Below are positions 8,276 through 16,657 of a stretch of DNA of 61,858 bases, one piece after another. Made by a program: the position numbers and the translations under genes. Position 1 is the first letter of the stretch. Each line of letters begins with the position of its first letter. Source of the stretch: JBCCTX01 sp964468435 (GTDB lineage: Bacteria > Bacteroidota > Bacteroidia > J057); assembly GCA_964468435.1 (NCBI GenBank), contig CAYXVE010000028.1, positions 1 to 61,858 of the forward strand. Reading direction: 5' to 3'. The notes under the pieces were generated by a model, which saw only the letters and a program-made list of their open reading frames with translations, made no database searches and had not been told where the DNA came from.

Positions 8276-9484
8276 TCATTCTACAAAGATCCAGCGTTCG
8301 GGATCCAGAAATTTGTCAGGAACCTGGTAAATGAGGAAATTGAGTCTTGTGGCACCTGTACGTGTATCCGTTCGGACAACCCCCAGGGGTTGCTTGGCAC
8401 CTATATATTGGCCTGTCTGAACAGAGACTGTATCAAGGTTGGCATAAACCGAGCGATATGGGCCATGCTCGATGATTACGATATACCCATTGAGGGGTAT
8501 CTGCTGTACGCCAGTAACAGTACCCTGAAATATAGATCTTATAAATTGCCCCTGGGATGTGCGGATAAAAATTCCATCTTGCTGAACAGGATTCCCGAAT
8601 TGATCATCTGTCTTGCCGAATCTGCCAATGATAATGCCTTTGCTTCGGGGTACAGGCCAGTAGTGAAATCCCATCTGTTCCTTAAAGGATTCTCCAATAT
8701 CTGATACATCGTAAAACTCGGGAATTTTTCCATATTTATCGTCAATCTTTTCAATAAGCCTTCTTAGCTGTTCGCGATCAGCATCTAACTCGGCTACATA
8801 AGTTTGCTCTTTTCGCTTGAGCGATTTGAGCAGTACCTGATGTTTCAATTGGGTTTCAGCCAGTAACTTAATCTCTTTTTCCTTGGAAGAAATAAGTTGG
8901 GATTTCTCCTCATTACCCCTGATAAGCGCCATGCGTTTTGCCTCCAGTTGATCCTGCTTACTGATAATTGCCCGTATCTGCTTGCGTTGATATTTACTAA
9001 ATTCGAGGAAATATACACCACGGTAGTAAGCTTCAGAGATACTTTTGGCACTGAGCAGAGAGAGCCAGAAATTCTGAGCATTATAAGCCTTGTATACCTG
9101 CTTCAGGGTATTGGCGTATCCATTCCGGATCTGTAAAACCTCCTTCTCCAAACGGTGTATGTTTTCCGTTAGGTTACCAATGACCTTGTTTTGCTCTATG
9201 ATTTCCTCATTCAGTGCTCTTAGAAGCTGCTCTCTCAGTTTGATTTGTCTGTCTATCAAATTAAGATCCAGTATACTCTGCTCTTGTTTTTCCTGTGTCT
9301 CTGAGAGAAGTTGCTCAGTAAACTGGATTTTTTCCTGAAGTTTGATTTTGTCAATCTCCTGTGCGTACAGATGAACGAATGATATGCTGACTATCAACAA
9401 AAGGATTAAAAGCTCACGTACTCGTGCGAAAGCATGATGACAGGAGTAAGTACATACTTTTTTCTGATAGTTTATTTGGGACAT
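8276..9484 (-). CDS. EnvC-like murein hydrolase activator with degenerate LytM (M23) domain
   Basis: This is a 402-residue exported protein. A signal or anchor segment spans about residues 24-42. A long coiled coil follows to about residue 250, and a LytM/peptidase M23 fold (FGKTDDQFG ... GYIVIIEHGPY ... LNFLIYQVP) fills the last 130. The metal-binding residues of active M23 enzymes look lost: the first His position reads QQDGIFI, and the usual YAHL reads YANL. Coiled coil plus inactive LytM is the plan of EnvC, which switches on cell-wall amidases at division sites. It is the last gene of the minus-strand cluster and starts one base after the DUF4292 stop. Confidence 0.85.
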   Translation of the reverse strand: MSQINYQKKVCTYSCHHAFARVRELLILLLIVSISFVHLYAQEIDKIKLQEKIQFTEQLLSETQEKQEQSILDLNLIDRQIKLREQLLRALNEEIIEQNKVIGNLTENIHRLEKEVLQIRNGYANTLKQVYKAYNAQNFWLSLLSAKSISEAYYRGVYFLEFSKYQRKQIRAIISKQDQLEAKRMALIRGNEEKSQLISSKEKEIKLLAETQLKHQVLLKSLKRKEQTYVAELDADREQLRRLIEKIDDKYGKIPEFYDVSDIGESFKEQMGFHYWPVPRSKGIIIGRFGKTDDQFGNPVQQDGIFIRTSQGQFIRSIFQGTVTGVQQIPLNGYIVIIEHGPYRSVYANLDTVSVQTGQYIGAKQPLGVVRTDTRTGATRLNFLIYQVPDKFLDPERWIFVE

Positions 9485-9485
9485 G

Positions 9486-10259
9486 TTATCTATCCATCAT
9501 TCGTTTATAGTATTCAGGGATTGAAAAATTGGCAGACAACCCCTCAGGATTTATAACAATTCTATTGTGGTTGAATGAAACATACAGATCCTCTGGAGCC
9601 AGTACTTTAACTTTACCTGATTCAGGCATCAATGCATTCCCATGGCGGGCAAAATCAGTATATTCTATCAACGTGTGTTGATTTTGCGAAACATTGGTTG
9701 CTTCTAGCTGAACCAGTTTATTTTTTGAGACATCTATTGAGTAATAAAAAGAAGTTTCCATCACCTTACCTGTAAAAAGGAGTGGATTAGTCAGCTTGTC
9801 TCTCAACTCGACCCGCTGTGGGATCAGATTCAGATTACCCAACAAGATATCTTCCAACATGTCAAAGTCTACTTCCAAACCCGTTACCCTTCTCGCAATA
9901 CCATACCCTTCTTTTCGGTAGGTCTCACTGATGTTGTCGCGTATAAAAACCGAATCTCGGGAAATAACCACTCTGACAGCCTCTATGCCCAGCTTTGTAA
10001 AACGCATCCAGATCAAACTATCGTTGAACATGTGGATCCGATAGTTGAAGCGCATACTAAACCTTTCCTTGGGCACATCTGCCTCCGCTTTTCCTGAAAT
10101 ACTCAGTCGATCATATTGCGGACGTTGCTGCTGTGTTAAAAGCAACGCTTTCTCAGCTTCTCGCTTTCCTACTTTTCTGGCTGCATCTTCTTTCTTCGAT
10201 TTACAACCAAATGCAACCAGGCAAACTACCAATATACTCCAAACAGCCTTTTTAAACAT
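9486..10259 (-). CDS. DUF4292 lipoprotein
   Basis: This 257-residue lipoprotein has a hydrophobic core (residues 5-17) ending in a lipobox VAFGC, with Cys19 expected to be lipidated. The following KSKK gives a charged mature start. The body is a run of beta strands (FSMRFNYRIHMFND, LIWMRFTKLGIEAVRVVIS, FSANFSIPEYYKR) as in the DUF4292 family, an outer-membrane lipoprotein family of Bacteroidota that resembles LolA/LolB-type folds. The role is not established. I chose ATG 10259 because it gives a proper lipoprotein signal; an upstream start at 10295 would bury it. It sits directly between the TPR gene and the EnvC-like gene. Confidence 0.85.
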   Translation of the reverse strand: MFKKAVWSILVVCLVAFGCKSKKEDAARKVGKREAEKALLLTQQQRPQYDRLSISGKAEADVPKERFSMRFNYRIHMFNDSLIWMRFTKLGIEAVRVVISRDSVFIRDNISETYRKEGYGIARRVTGLEVDFDMLEDILLGNLNLIPQRVELRDKLTNPLLFTGKVMETSFYYSIDVSKNKLVQLEATNVSQNQHTLIEYTDFARHGNALMPESGKVKVLAPEDLYVSFNHNRIVINPEGLSANFSIPEYYKRMMDR

Positions 10260-10402
10260 GATCCCTTTATTCCTGATATTAAATATATACAGCAAATTTC
10301 GTGCAAGTTATTTCCGAAAACAAAAACGAAATGTAAACCCATATTGTATCAATCTTGCACGGGTATCTGTATAACCGTAGGGTTATATGTGGGATTAGCT
10401 TG

Positions 10403-11905
10403 TTAATGAGCCAGTTTGGTGGAGATGTCAATTTGAGTATTACCCATCTTCTTTGCTTTTTCCCATGTCTTGACAGCTTCATTTTTTTTCCCTTGCCGGA
10501 AAAGTATGTCTCCCATAATTTCTACGCTTATGGCAGTTTCCTGAATACTCAGTGATTTAACCAGCAACTCATTTGCTTCTAAGAGATTTCCCTGAGCCAA
10601 TTCAATCCACCCACGCTCGCGTAATACTGCAGCCCGGATATCATCCTCCAAATCAGTTTTTTTATCAATCTTATCTAGTGCATAAGTAGCCTGATCCCAT
10701 TTTTCAAGTCTGGCACTAGCAATCGCATATTGCAATAATAGTCCCGTATTGTTGGGAAAAAAAGAGATAGCCTCTTCAGCATCGAAATACATTTGTTCAA
10801 ATCTTCCCTGCGCTGATGATGTTTCCAGTAAGCTTGTCCAGAGATCAAATGCAGCCGGGTCTACCTCCAGGGCTTTCCGGTAATATATCAGGGCTGAGTC
10901 CGACTTATTATTGATTCTGAGTATATCTCCCAGAATGCGGATGATCTGGGCATTATCAGGATAGGACTGTCTCAGTTGCCCTGCCAACTCATCCAGCGGT
11001 AGTCTACTTAAATCCTTCTTTGAGGGTTCGTCCAGTAATACTTTTAATCGCTCTAGTTTCCAATCCAGTTTGACCTGTTCATTTCCAAACGCTTCAATGA
11101 GATATTCATAAGCCTGCTCTGTATTACCTTTGTTATTGTGATAATCAAACAGCGCCAACAGGGCATACCCATTTTCAGGATCCTGTTGCAGTAATTGCTC
11201 AAGCGTAGCCATAGCTCCACGCTCATCATTATTCGCAACATATGCGTCATATAGTAGCTTGTAATACAGTCCCTGTTGGGGTGCTATTACCAACAATTCT
11301 TCTAGGACATTGAGCATCATATCAGTATTACCCTGCTCAGCATATATGTTGTATTTCTGATACAGGAGCGACTCATCTGCTCCCTGCTTTTTTTCCAGCT
11401 TTGAGAGTACATCGAGTGCTTTTTCCCCCTCACCATAGGAAGTGTAAAGTTCAATCATTTTTCTCTGTTCATCAGATCTATCAGGGAATATTTCTACTAC
11501 ACCTTGCTGAACTTCTATTGCTCTGCCTACGTCTCCCCTACCCTCGTAGGCTTTTCTGAGCAATACATAGTACCAATAATTCGTCGCATCTTCTTCAATG
11601 GCCAAACGCATCTGCTCTATCACCCTGTCATATTGCTGCCTGATCAAAGCTATCCGAGCAAGATTATACCGTGAAGCGTGGTGTGTCCGGTCTTGTTCCA
11701 GAATTTTCTCAAATATTTCCACCGCCACCTCATATTCCTCTTTCATCACCGCTGTACATCCATCGATGAACTCATCATCTATGTTGAAACCTTGTTGTGA
11801 GAAGGGAATGACAGGTTGTTGAGCCAGAAGTGATCCAGTACCCATTACCCAGACCATTGCCCCCCATGTATATCCCAATCGTAAAATTTTAAAAAACCTA
11901 GTCAT
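10403..11905 (-). CDS. Secreted tetratricopeptide-repeat protein, 500 aa
   Basis: A signal peptide covers about residues 1-28 and ends SLLAQQ. After it, TPR-like helical pairs cover nearly the whole protein. Clear examples are ASRYNLARIALIRQQYDRV near 55, ALLALFDYHNNKGNTEQAY near 250, LIYYRKALEVDPAAFDLW near 340 and LLLQYAIASARLEKWDQA near 390. No enzymatic motif is present. TPR proteins are scaffolds, and in this cluster it probably works in the periplasm or at the outer membrane with the DUF4292 lipoprotein and the EnvC-like protein. It lies 98 bp behind dut and 143 bp before DUF4292 on the same strand. Confidence 0.85.
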   Translation of the reverse strand: MTRFFKILRLGYTWGAMVWVMGTGSLLAQQPVIPFSQQGFNIDDEFIDGCTAVMKEEYEVAVEIFEKILEQDRTHHASRYNLARIALIRQQYDRVIEQMRLAIEEDATNYWYYVLLRKAYEGRGDVGRAIEVQQGVVEIFPDRSDEQRKMIELYTSYGEGEKALDVLSKLEKKQGADESLLYQKYNIYAEQGNTDMMLNVLEELLVIAPQQGLYYKLLYDAYVANNDERGAMATLEQLLQQDPENGYALLALFDYHNNKGNTEQAYEYLIEAFGNEQVKLDWKLERLKVLLDEPSKKDLSRLPLDELAGQLRQSYPDNAQIIRILGDILRINNKSDSALIYYRKALEVDPAAFDLWTSLLETSSAQGRFEQMYFDAEEAISFFPNNTGLLLQYAIASARLEKWDQATYALDKIDKKTDLEDDIRAAVLRERGWIELAQGNLLEANELLVKSLSIQETAISVEIMGDILFRQGKKNEAVKTWEKAKKMGNTQIDISTKLAH

Positions 11906-12003
11906 GATTTAACAGTATTTTACTTCTTATCCTGTATACGAATAAAACACGCTCAGTTGTATACTAGTTACAAATGCTTTCAGAAGTGTATGATGCCCAA
12001 CTT

Positions 12004-12441
12004 TCAAAATCCTGTATGCCCCAATCCTCCTGCTCCCCGATCAGTTTTTTCCAGGATTTCCACTTCTTCCCAGACAATCTTTGTATACTGAGTTATAATT
12101 AATTGTGCAATCCGGCTTCCCGGTTCAATGGTGAAAGGATCCTTGCCCAGGTTGATCAGTAGCACCTTGATCTCTCCCCTGTAATCTGCATCTATCGTTC
12201 CAGGACTATTGAGCACTGTGATCCCATAGCGGTATGCTAATCCACTTCGCGGGCGTATCTGCGCCTCAAAACCCTCAGGCAGTTCCAGATATATACCTGT
12301 GGGAATAAGGAGTCTTTCCATGGGTTTGAGTACCGTATCATCATTGATAAATGCATACAGATCCATGCCTGCTGAGGCTGATGTAGCATAAGCCGGAAGC
12401 TGAAAAGGAGATTGATTTACTATTTTGACTTTTTGCAACAT
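12004..12441 (-). CDS. dut: dUTP diphosphatase
   Basis: This 145-residue trimeric dUTPase splits dUTP to dUMP, keeping uracil out of DNA and feeding dTMP synthesis. All five motifs are visible: ASAGMDLYA, PRSGLAYRYGI, NSPGTIDADYRGEI (catalytic Asp), GSRIAQLII and the C-terminal arm RGAGGLGHTGF. The open frame continues to 12633, overlapping scpB. ATG 12441 gives the usual dUTPase start (MLQKVKIVNQS) and is preferred. It is the first gene of the minus-strand envelope cluster and is divergent from scpB. Confidence 0.93.
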   Translation of the reverse strand: MLQKVKIVNQSPFQLPAYATSASAGMDLYAFINDDTVLKPMERLLIPTGIYLELPEGFEAQIRPRSGLAYRYGITVLNSPGTIDADYRGEIKVLLINLGKDPFTIEPGSRIAQLIITQYTKIVWEEVEILEKTDRGAGGLGHTGF

Positions 12442-12620
12442 ACCTTCCTGGAGATTAGATTGAGTCCGATATACTGGGAAATGACGAATATACAATATTT
12501 CCTGGCAAATGTGGAATGGGACATGCGCGGGCCGGACAAATATTTGAGAAAGCGTTAACCCATACTTGCAAGGGGTGGGATAAGGGTGTAGATTTGTCAT
12601 TTGCTTAAATGTATTCGCAC

Positions 12621-13271
12621 ATGGAAGAAGCAAAGCTTACCAACATTATCGAATCGATCATCTTTGCCTCAGATCAACCTGTACTGGTAGATCAACTCCA
12701 TGAGATCATCCATGAAGTTGAACAGTCAAATCATAAGGAGAATCATCTGGAATCACAAAGGATCTATGAAAAAGAGGAAATCGAATCAGCCATCGAAAAG
12801 CTGAAGGACAGGTACGAGTCAGAGGCATACGGATTCGAACTCAGAAAGGTAGCCAAGGGGTTTCAGTTTATGACCAAGCGGTCCTATTACCCATATGTAA
12901 AGCAAGCGGCCCTGAAAAACAATCAAAAACGGCTTTCGAGGGCTGCACTTGAGACCTTATCGATCATAGCATACCGGCAACCTGTAACCAAGGCAGAGAT
13001 TGAATTTATACGGGGAGTAAACTGTGATTATGCAGTCAATAAATTGCTGGAAAAAAAGCTTATATGTATCATGGGAAGGGCAGATAGTCCAGGAAAGCCC
13101 CTGCTTTATGGTACAAGTGAAGAGTTTATGCAATATTTTGGCATATCGGATATATCAGATTTGCCCAAATTAAAAGAGTTTGAAGCCCTAGAGGAAGAAC
13201 ATCTGGACAGGTTCAGGCAGTATGTATCACAAGAAGCTGATCCTGGAGGACAGCCATCAAATGGAGAATAA
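12621..13271 (+). CDS. scpB: Segregation and condensation protein B
   Basis: This 216-residue protein has two winged-helix domains. The first starts LTNIIESIIFASDQPV and contains GFELRKVAKGFQFMTK. The second contains LSRAALETLSIIAYRQPVTKAEIE followed by an RGVNCDYAVNKLLEKKLI segment, a strong ScpB signature. ScpB joins ScpA and SMC in chromosome condensation and segregation. An acidic 40-residue tail follows. The start is taken at ATG 12621; ATG 12609 would add four residues. scpA is not nearby. The stop lies just before the pseudouridine synthase gene, so the two are probably co-transcribed. Confidence 0.92.
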   Translation: MEEAKLTNIIESIIFASDQPVLVDQLHEIIHEVEQSNHKENHLESQRIYEKEEIESAIEKLKDRYESEAYGFELRKVAKGFQFMTKRSYYPYVKQAALKNNQKRLSRAALETLSIIAYRQPVTKAEIEFIRGVNCDYAVNKLLEKKLICIMGRADSPGKPLLYGTSEEFMQYFGISDISDLPKLKEFEALEEEHLDRFRQYVSQEADPGGQPSNGE

Positions 13272-13272
13272 G

Positions 13273-14145
13273 ATGAAGAACTATAATTCAGAGAAACCTG
13301 GCAACAAGAAACATAGTAAACGCAAGCCTCGCACCTATGCTTCCCAGCAGGCAAATGCATTTACCAGGGGGAAACCATCACGCAACAGAAACCAGGACAG
13401 GCACAAACCGCGCCAGGAAGCCAGTCAGGGGATTAAAACGGTAAGATTGAATAAATTTATAGCACAGTGTGGAGTATGTGCACGAAGGGAAGCAGATAAA
13501 CTCATCGAAGCAGGAAAAATTAAGGTAAATGGTAAGGTAGTCACTGCGATGGGAACCCAGATAGATCCGCGAAAAGATGTTGTCATGTATCTCGGGAAAG
13601 CATTGGTACCACAGAATCACGTGTATATCCTGTACAATAAGCCTAAAAACGTAATAACGACGGCTAAAGATCCTCAAGGGCGCAAAACTGTCATAGATAT
13701 GTTGCAAAATGCGGCGAATGAGCGTATTTTTCCTGTTGGAAGATTGGACCGTAACACTACGGGTCTACTTTTGCTGACAAATGATGGTGATTTCGCCAAA
13801 AAGCTTACACATCCCAAATATAGGGTTAGGAAGGTTTACAAGGTCAAACTAGACCGACCTGTATTGGGGGAAGATATGGAAAAATTACTAAGAGGAATAG
13901 AACTTGAAGATGGTTATGCAAAAGTAGATAAAATTGATTATGTTGCGAACGGAGAGACGAATGAAGTTGGAGTAGAGATACACATCGGGAAGAATCGCAT
14001 AGTAAGGCGATTATTTGAAGCTTTGGGTTACAAAGTAATCACATTGGATAGAACTGCCATTGCACATTTGACGAAAAAGAAATTAACGCGGGGGAAATGG
14101 CGTTTTCTTTCAGGTAAGGAAATTGCTTTTCTCAAAATGATATAA
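13273..14145 (+). CDS. rRNA pseudouridine synthase (RluB/RsuA family)
   Basis: This 290-residue protein has three parts. A lysine- and arginine-rich extension fills about residues 1-55. An S4 RNA-binding domain follows (VRLNKFIAQCGVCARREADKLI), then a pseudouridine synthase domain with the catalytic Asp in FPVGRLDRNTTGLLLLTNDG. The later KVYKVKL and NRIVRRLFEALGY motifs are typical of the RsuA/RluB group. It isomerises uridine in ribosomal RNA; the target site (RluB-like, 23S) is inferred. Either ATG 13273, one base after scpB, or ATG 13261, overlapping scpB, may be used. The basic extension is common in Bacteroidota versions. Confidence 0.9.
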   Translation: MKNYNSEKPGNKKHSKRKPRTYASQQANAFTRGKPSRNRNQDRHKPRQEASQGIKTVRLNKFIAQCGVCARREADKLIEAGKIKVNGKVVTAMGTQIDPRKDVVMYLGKALVPQNHVYILYNKPKNVITTAKDPQGRKTVIDMLQNAANERIFPVGRLDRNTTGLLLLTNDGDFAKKLTHPKYRVRKVYKVKLDRPVLGEDMEKLLRGIELEDGYAKVDKIDYVANGETNEVGVEIHIGKNRIVRRLFEALGYKVITLDRTAIAHLTKKKLTRGKWRFLSGKEIAFLKMI

Positions 14146-14159
14146 AATGACAAGATTTT

Positions 14160-14189
14160 TTTGAGTTTTAGAGATTATCTATATTTTTG
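14160..14189 (+). promoter_or_regulatory. Bacteroidota-type promoter of the exbB-tonB operon
   Basis: TTTG at 14160-14163 and TATTTTTG at 14182-14189 match the -33 and -7 elements (TTTG and TAnnTTTG), with an 18-bp gap. The box ends 56 bp before the exbB ATG. This is the best two-part promoter match in the window. Confidence 0.55.
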
Positions 14190-14245
14190 ATCCGATTTAT
14201 CTAAATTTCTAACCCTAGAGTCAACAAACTAAAAGGCTTTCAGAC

Positions 14246-15148
14246 ATGGCTGACAAAAAACAATCACCACAGAAGTACTCGGGCGAGGCTCAAATTAAGC
14301 CTGCAAGCCCATTCAAAGCGATCTTTCCTCTTTTAGCGATTATTGTATGCGCGGTAATTGCCCACTGGGTATTTTATGGCTTTTTCGGAAGCTGCCAGAA
14401 TTTCCAGGAAGGAGAAAAGGCTGCTCAGGAATATCAGGAATGGGTTGAAGCGGGTGCAGTTGGAGAAGAACCACCAAAATGTACCGACAACGAACCTGCA
14501 AGCACATGGGGTCTAATTTACAAAGGGGGATTTGTAATTCCCATTGGCATGACCCTTACCCTGGTGTTATTTACTTTCACAATTGAGAGAGGTTTAACAA
14601 TCTTTTCAGCGACAGGTAGAGGAAACACCGATGTGTTTGTAAAACGCGTTCGAAACTTGCTCTCCAAAGGAGAAATCGACGAGGCAGCACTCGCCTGTGA
14701 CAAACAGAAAGGATCTGTAGGAAACGTTATCAAATCGGGACTCCGCAAATACAAGGAGATGGTAGAGACCCTTGATATGGAAAAAGAGCAGAAGAAAGTA
14801 GCTATCCAGACTGAGATCGAAGAAGCTACCATGCTCGAACTTCCAATGCTGGAGAGAAACCTTCCCATCATTGCAACTACTGCCTCTCTAGGTACACTGG
14901 TCGGACTGATCGGTACCGTATTGGGTATGATTCGTGCATTTAGCGCACTGGGGGAAGGTGGAGCACCTAATGCTGCAGAACTTTCCGTAGGTATCTCTGA
15001 GGCCCTTATCAATACGGCTTTGGGTATTACCACATCTGCGCTCTCAATCCTAGTGTATAACTTCTTTACTACTAAGATCGATAGCATGACATACGCGATG
15101 GATGAAGCAGGATATAGTATCGTTCAAACTTTTGACGTTAGAAACTAA
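14246..15148 (+). CDS. exbB: MotA/TolQ/ExbB proton channel family protein
   Basis: This 300-residue inner-membrane protein is the stator of the TonB energy-transducing motor. One membrane segment lies at about 28-48 and a second at about 92-115. The paired helices near 205-230 (TTASLGTLVGLIGTVLGMIRAFSAL) and 245-270 (ALINTALGITTSALSILVYNFF) hold the channel signature. Between the first two segments is an unusually long outside loop of about 40 residues with two cysteines (SCQNF and PKCTDN). E. coli ExbB is about 240 residues. It is the first gene of exbB-exbD-exbD-tonB with a promoter directly upstream. Confidence 0.93.
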   Translation: MADKKQSPQKYSGEAQIKPASPFKAIFPLLAIIVCAVIAHWVFYGFFGSCQNFQEGEKAAQEYQEWVEAGAVGEEPPKCTDNEPASTWGLIYKGGFVIPIGMTLTLVLFTFTIERGLTIFSATGRGNTDVFVKRVRNLLSKGEIDEAALACDKQKGSVGNVIKSGLRKYKEMVETLDMEKEQKKVAIQTEIEEATMLELPMLERNLPIIATTASLGTLVGLIGTVLGMIRAFSALGEGGAPNAAELSVGISEALINTALGITTSALSILVYNFFTTKIDSMTYAMDEAGYSIVQTFDVRN

Positions 15149-15162
15149 TTTCATATATTTAT

Positions 15163-15192
15163 ACAGCTGGTACGAGAATAATTACCAGCTGT
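15163..15192. terminator. Perfect hairpin between exbB and the first exbD
   Basis: A perfect 10-bp inverted repeat (15163-15172 and 15183-15192) has a 10-base loop and is followed by GTTTAAACAAATTTTTG. The T run is displaced by about 11 bases, so full termination is unlikely. A partial stop or mRNA-stabilising hairpin that raises exbB over exbD dosage is a reasonable inference. Confidence 0.45.
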
Positions 15193-15219
15193 GTTTAAAC
15201 AAATTTTTGCTTAATATTT

Positions 15220-15909
15220 ATGGCAGCGCATAAACCAAAAAGAGGAGCACCAGCTATCGACATGACTGCGATGGTAGATGTGGCTTTTTTGCTACTTACC
15301 TTCTTCATCTTAACCACAACGCGTTTCCGTGAAGAATCTGTCGTAGAAATCGATACCCCCTCTTCTATTTCTTCCACAGATTTACCCGAAACTGCGGTAA
15401 TGATCATTGAAGTAGATAAAGAAGGTCGTGTATTTACTGGATTTTCAGATATCGATATTCGTGAAGAGGCGCTGAAATTGGCTGCGGCTCCTGACGAAAA
15501 AGAACTGGAGGTATCTACAGACGATGTGAGCAGATTCTCTACTATGCAGAATTTCGGCGTTCCCTTCAGAATATTCCAGCAATGGCTAGATCTTCCTGAA
15601 GATCAACGCGCGGAGTTCAAGCATCCAGGTCTTACAACTACCTACACAGATACACTCCGCAAAACGGGAAATGATCTAAGAGATTGGGTTCGCTATGGCC
15701 GTACTGCAAATGCAAGACGAAACCGAGAGCTTCCAGCGGCACAAAAGCGTAATCTACGATTTGCTATCAAAGCCGACGGGGATGCTCCATACAAAAAGGT
15801 ATCAGAAGTAATCGAGACCCTACAGGACTGGAAGATCAATCAGTTTAGCTTGATTACTCAGTTAGAAGATAGACCAGCTGGATACGATCTCCCAGAGAAT
15901 GAAGAATAA
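15220..15909 (+). CDS. exbD: ExbD/TolR family biopolymer transporter (first copy)
   Basis: This 229-residue single-span protein is much longer than the usual 140 or so residues. The N-terminus reads GAPAIDMTAMVDVAFLLLTFF, with the membrane Asp (MVDVAF) that carries protons in ExbD/TolR. The periplasmic part includes an insert (about residues 85-160) between the two halves of the usual domain, with aromatic and acidic residues and DTLRKTGNDLRDWVRYGR. The C-terminal part (LRFAIKADGDAPYKKVSEVIETLQDW) is the conserved ExbD segment. It works with ExbB and TonB in the inner membrane. Tandem ExbD genes are usual in Bacteroidota. Confidence 0.92.
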   Translation: MAAHKPKRGAPAIDMTAMVDVAFLLLTFFILTTTRFREESVVEIDTPSSISSTDLPETAVMIIEVDKEGRVFTGFSDIDIREEALKLAAAPDEKELEVSTDDVSRFSTMQNFGVPFRIFQQWLDLPEDQRAEFKHPGLTTTYTDTLRKTGNDLRDWVRYGRTANARRNRELPAAQKRNLRFAIKADGDAPYKKVSEVIETLQDWKINQFSLITQLEDRPAGYDLPENEE

Positions 15910-15971
15910 AATTATTTTGTGGAATTAGTTATTTTTTAATTCTTTCAAAAAACCCTAAAAGCTAATAAATC

Positions 15972-16583
15972 ATGGCAGATGTAGATAGTGGTGGTGGTGG
16001 TGGTCGTGGCCGGAAAGGCAGTGGCCCGAAAACCAAGAAAAAATCCACCCGGATTGATATGACAGCAATGGTGGACGTAGCATTCCTCCTGCTTACTTTC
16101 TTCGTACTTACAGCTACGATGAGCAATAACGCAGTAATGGAACTGACTATGCCACCTAAAGTAGATGACCCTGAGCAAGAAGAACAACTTCGCAAGAAAA
16201 TTGCTGAGGACAAGATTATGACCATAGTACTCAAGGATGATGATGATATTGGATATTATATTGGTATTCAGGATGCAGAGGTGGGAAAAGCAAACTTTGG
16301 TACCACCGGAGATGAAAGCATTCGTAAGGTAATCGAAGATCACCTCCGTGGTGATGGAAGATTGCCCAGATGCCCCAAGGGAGCTAAAGATGTTTCTAAC
16401 TGCTGGGATCCTATTTTTGTGGCTAAACCCAAGGATGATTCTAAGTATAAAAATCTGGTCGACCTGCTAGATGAATTTGCAATCACCAATGCGCCCAAAT
16501 ACGCAATTGATAAGTTTACGGCTACAGACAGCCTGATACTCATCGGTGAATACGAATATCAATCTGAAGAAGAAGTACAATAA
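15972..16583 (+). CDS. exbD: ExbD/TolR family biopolymer transporter (second copy)
   Basis: This 203-residue protein starts with a glycine- and lysine-rich cytoplasmic tail (about 30 residues). The membrane helix STRIDMTAMVDVAFLLLTFFVL contains the key Asp. The periplasmic domain carries two cysteines close together (RCPKGAKDVSNCW, near residues 136-146) that could form a disulfide, plus the usual closing segment YKNLVDLLDEFAITNAPKYAI. It shares the helix almost word for word with the first copy but diverges outside it, so the two probably form a heteromeric ExbD pair. It lies 62 bp behind the first exbD and 74 bp before tonB. Confidence 0.92.
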   Translation: MADVDSGGGGGRGRKGSGPKTKKKSTRIDMTAMVDVAFLLLTFFVLTATMSNNAVMELTMPPKVDDPEQEEQLRKKIAEDKIMTIVLKDDDDIGYYIGIQDAEVGKANFGTTGDESIRKVIEDHLRGDGRLPRCPKGAKDVSNCWDPIFVAKPKDDSKYKNLVDLLDEFAITNAPKYAIDKFTATDSLILIGEYEYQSEEEVQ

Positions 16584-16657
16584 ATAGTGAAAAAACTCCC
16601 ATTATTTTTTGTGGAATCTAAATATTTGGTAACTCTACTAAGAAAAAATATTTTGTT

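Noticed and set aside
12442..12633. N-terminal extension of dut overlapping scpB
   Set aside because: The extra 64 residues do not resemble dUTPase, and ATG 12441 gives the normal family start.
14518..15087. 189-codon minus-strand frame opposite exbB
   Set aside because: Serine/valine-rich shadow of the exbB coding strand with no homology features.
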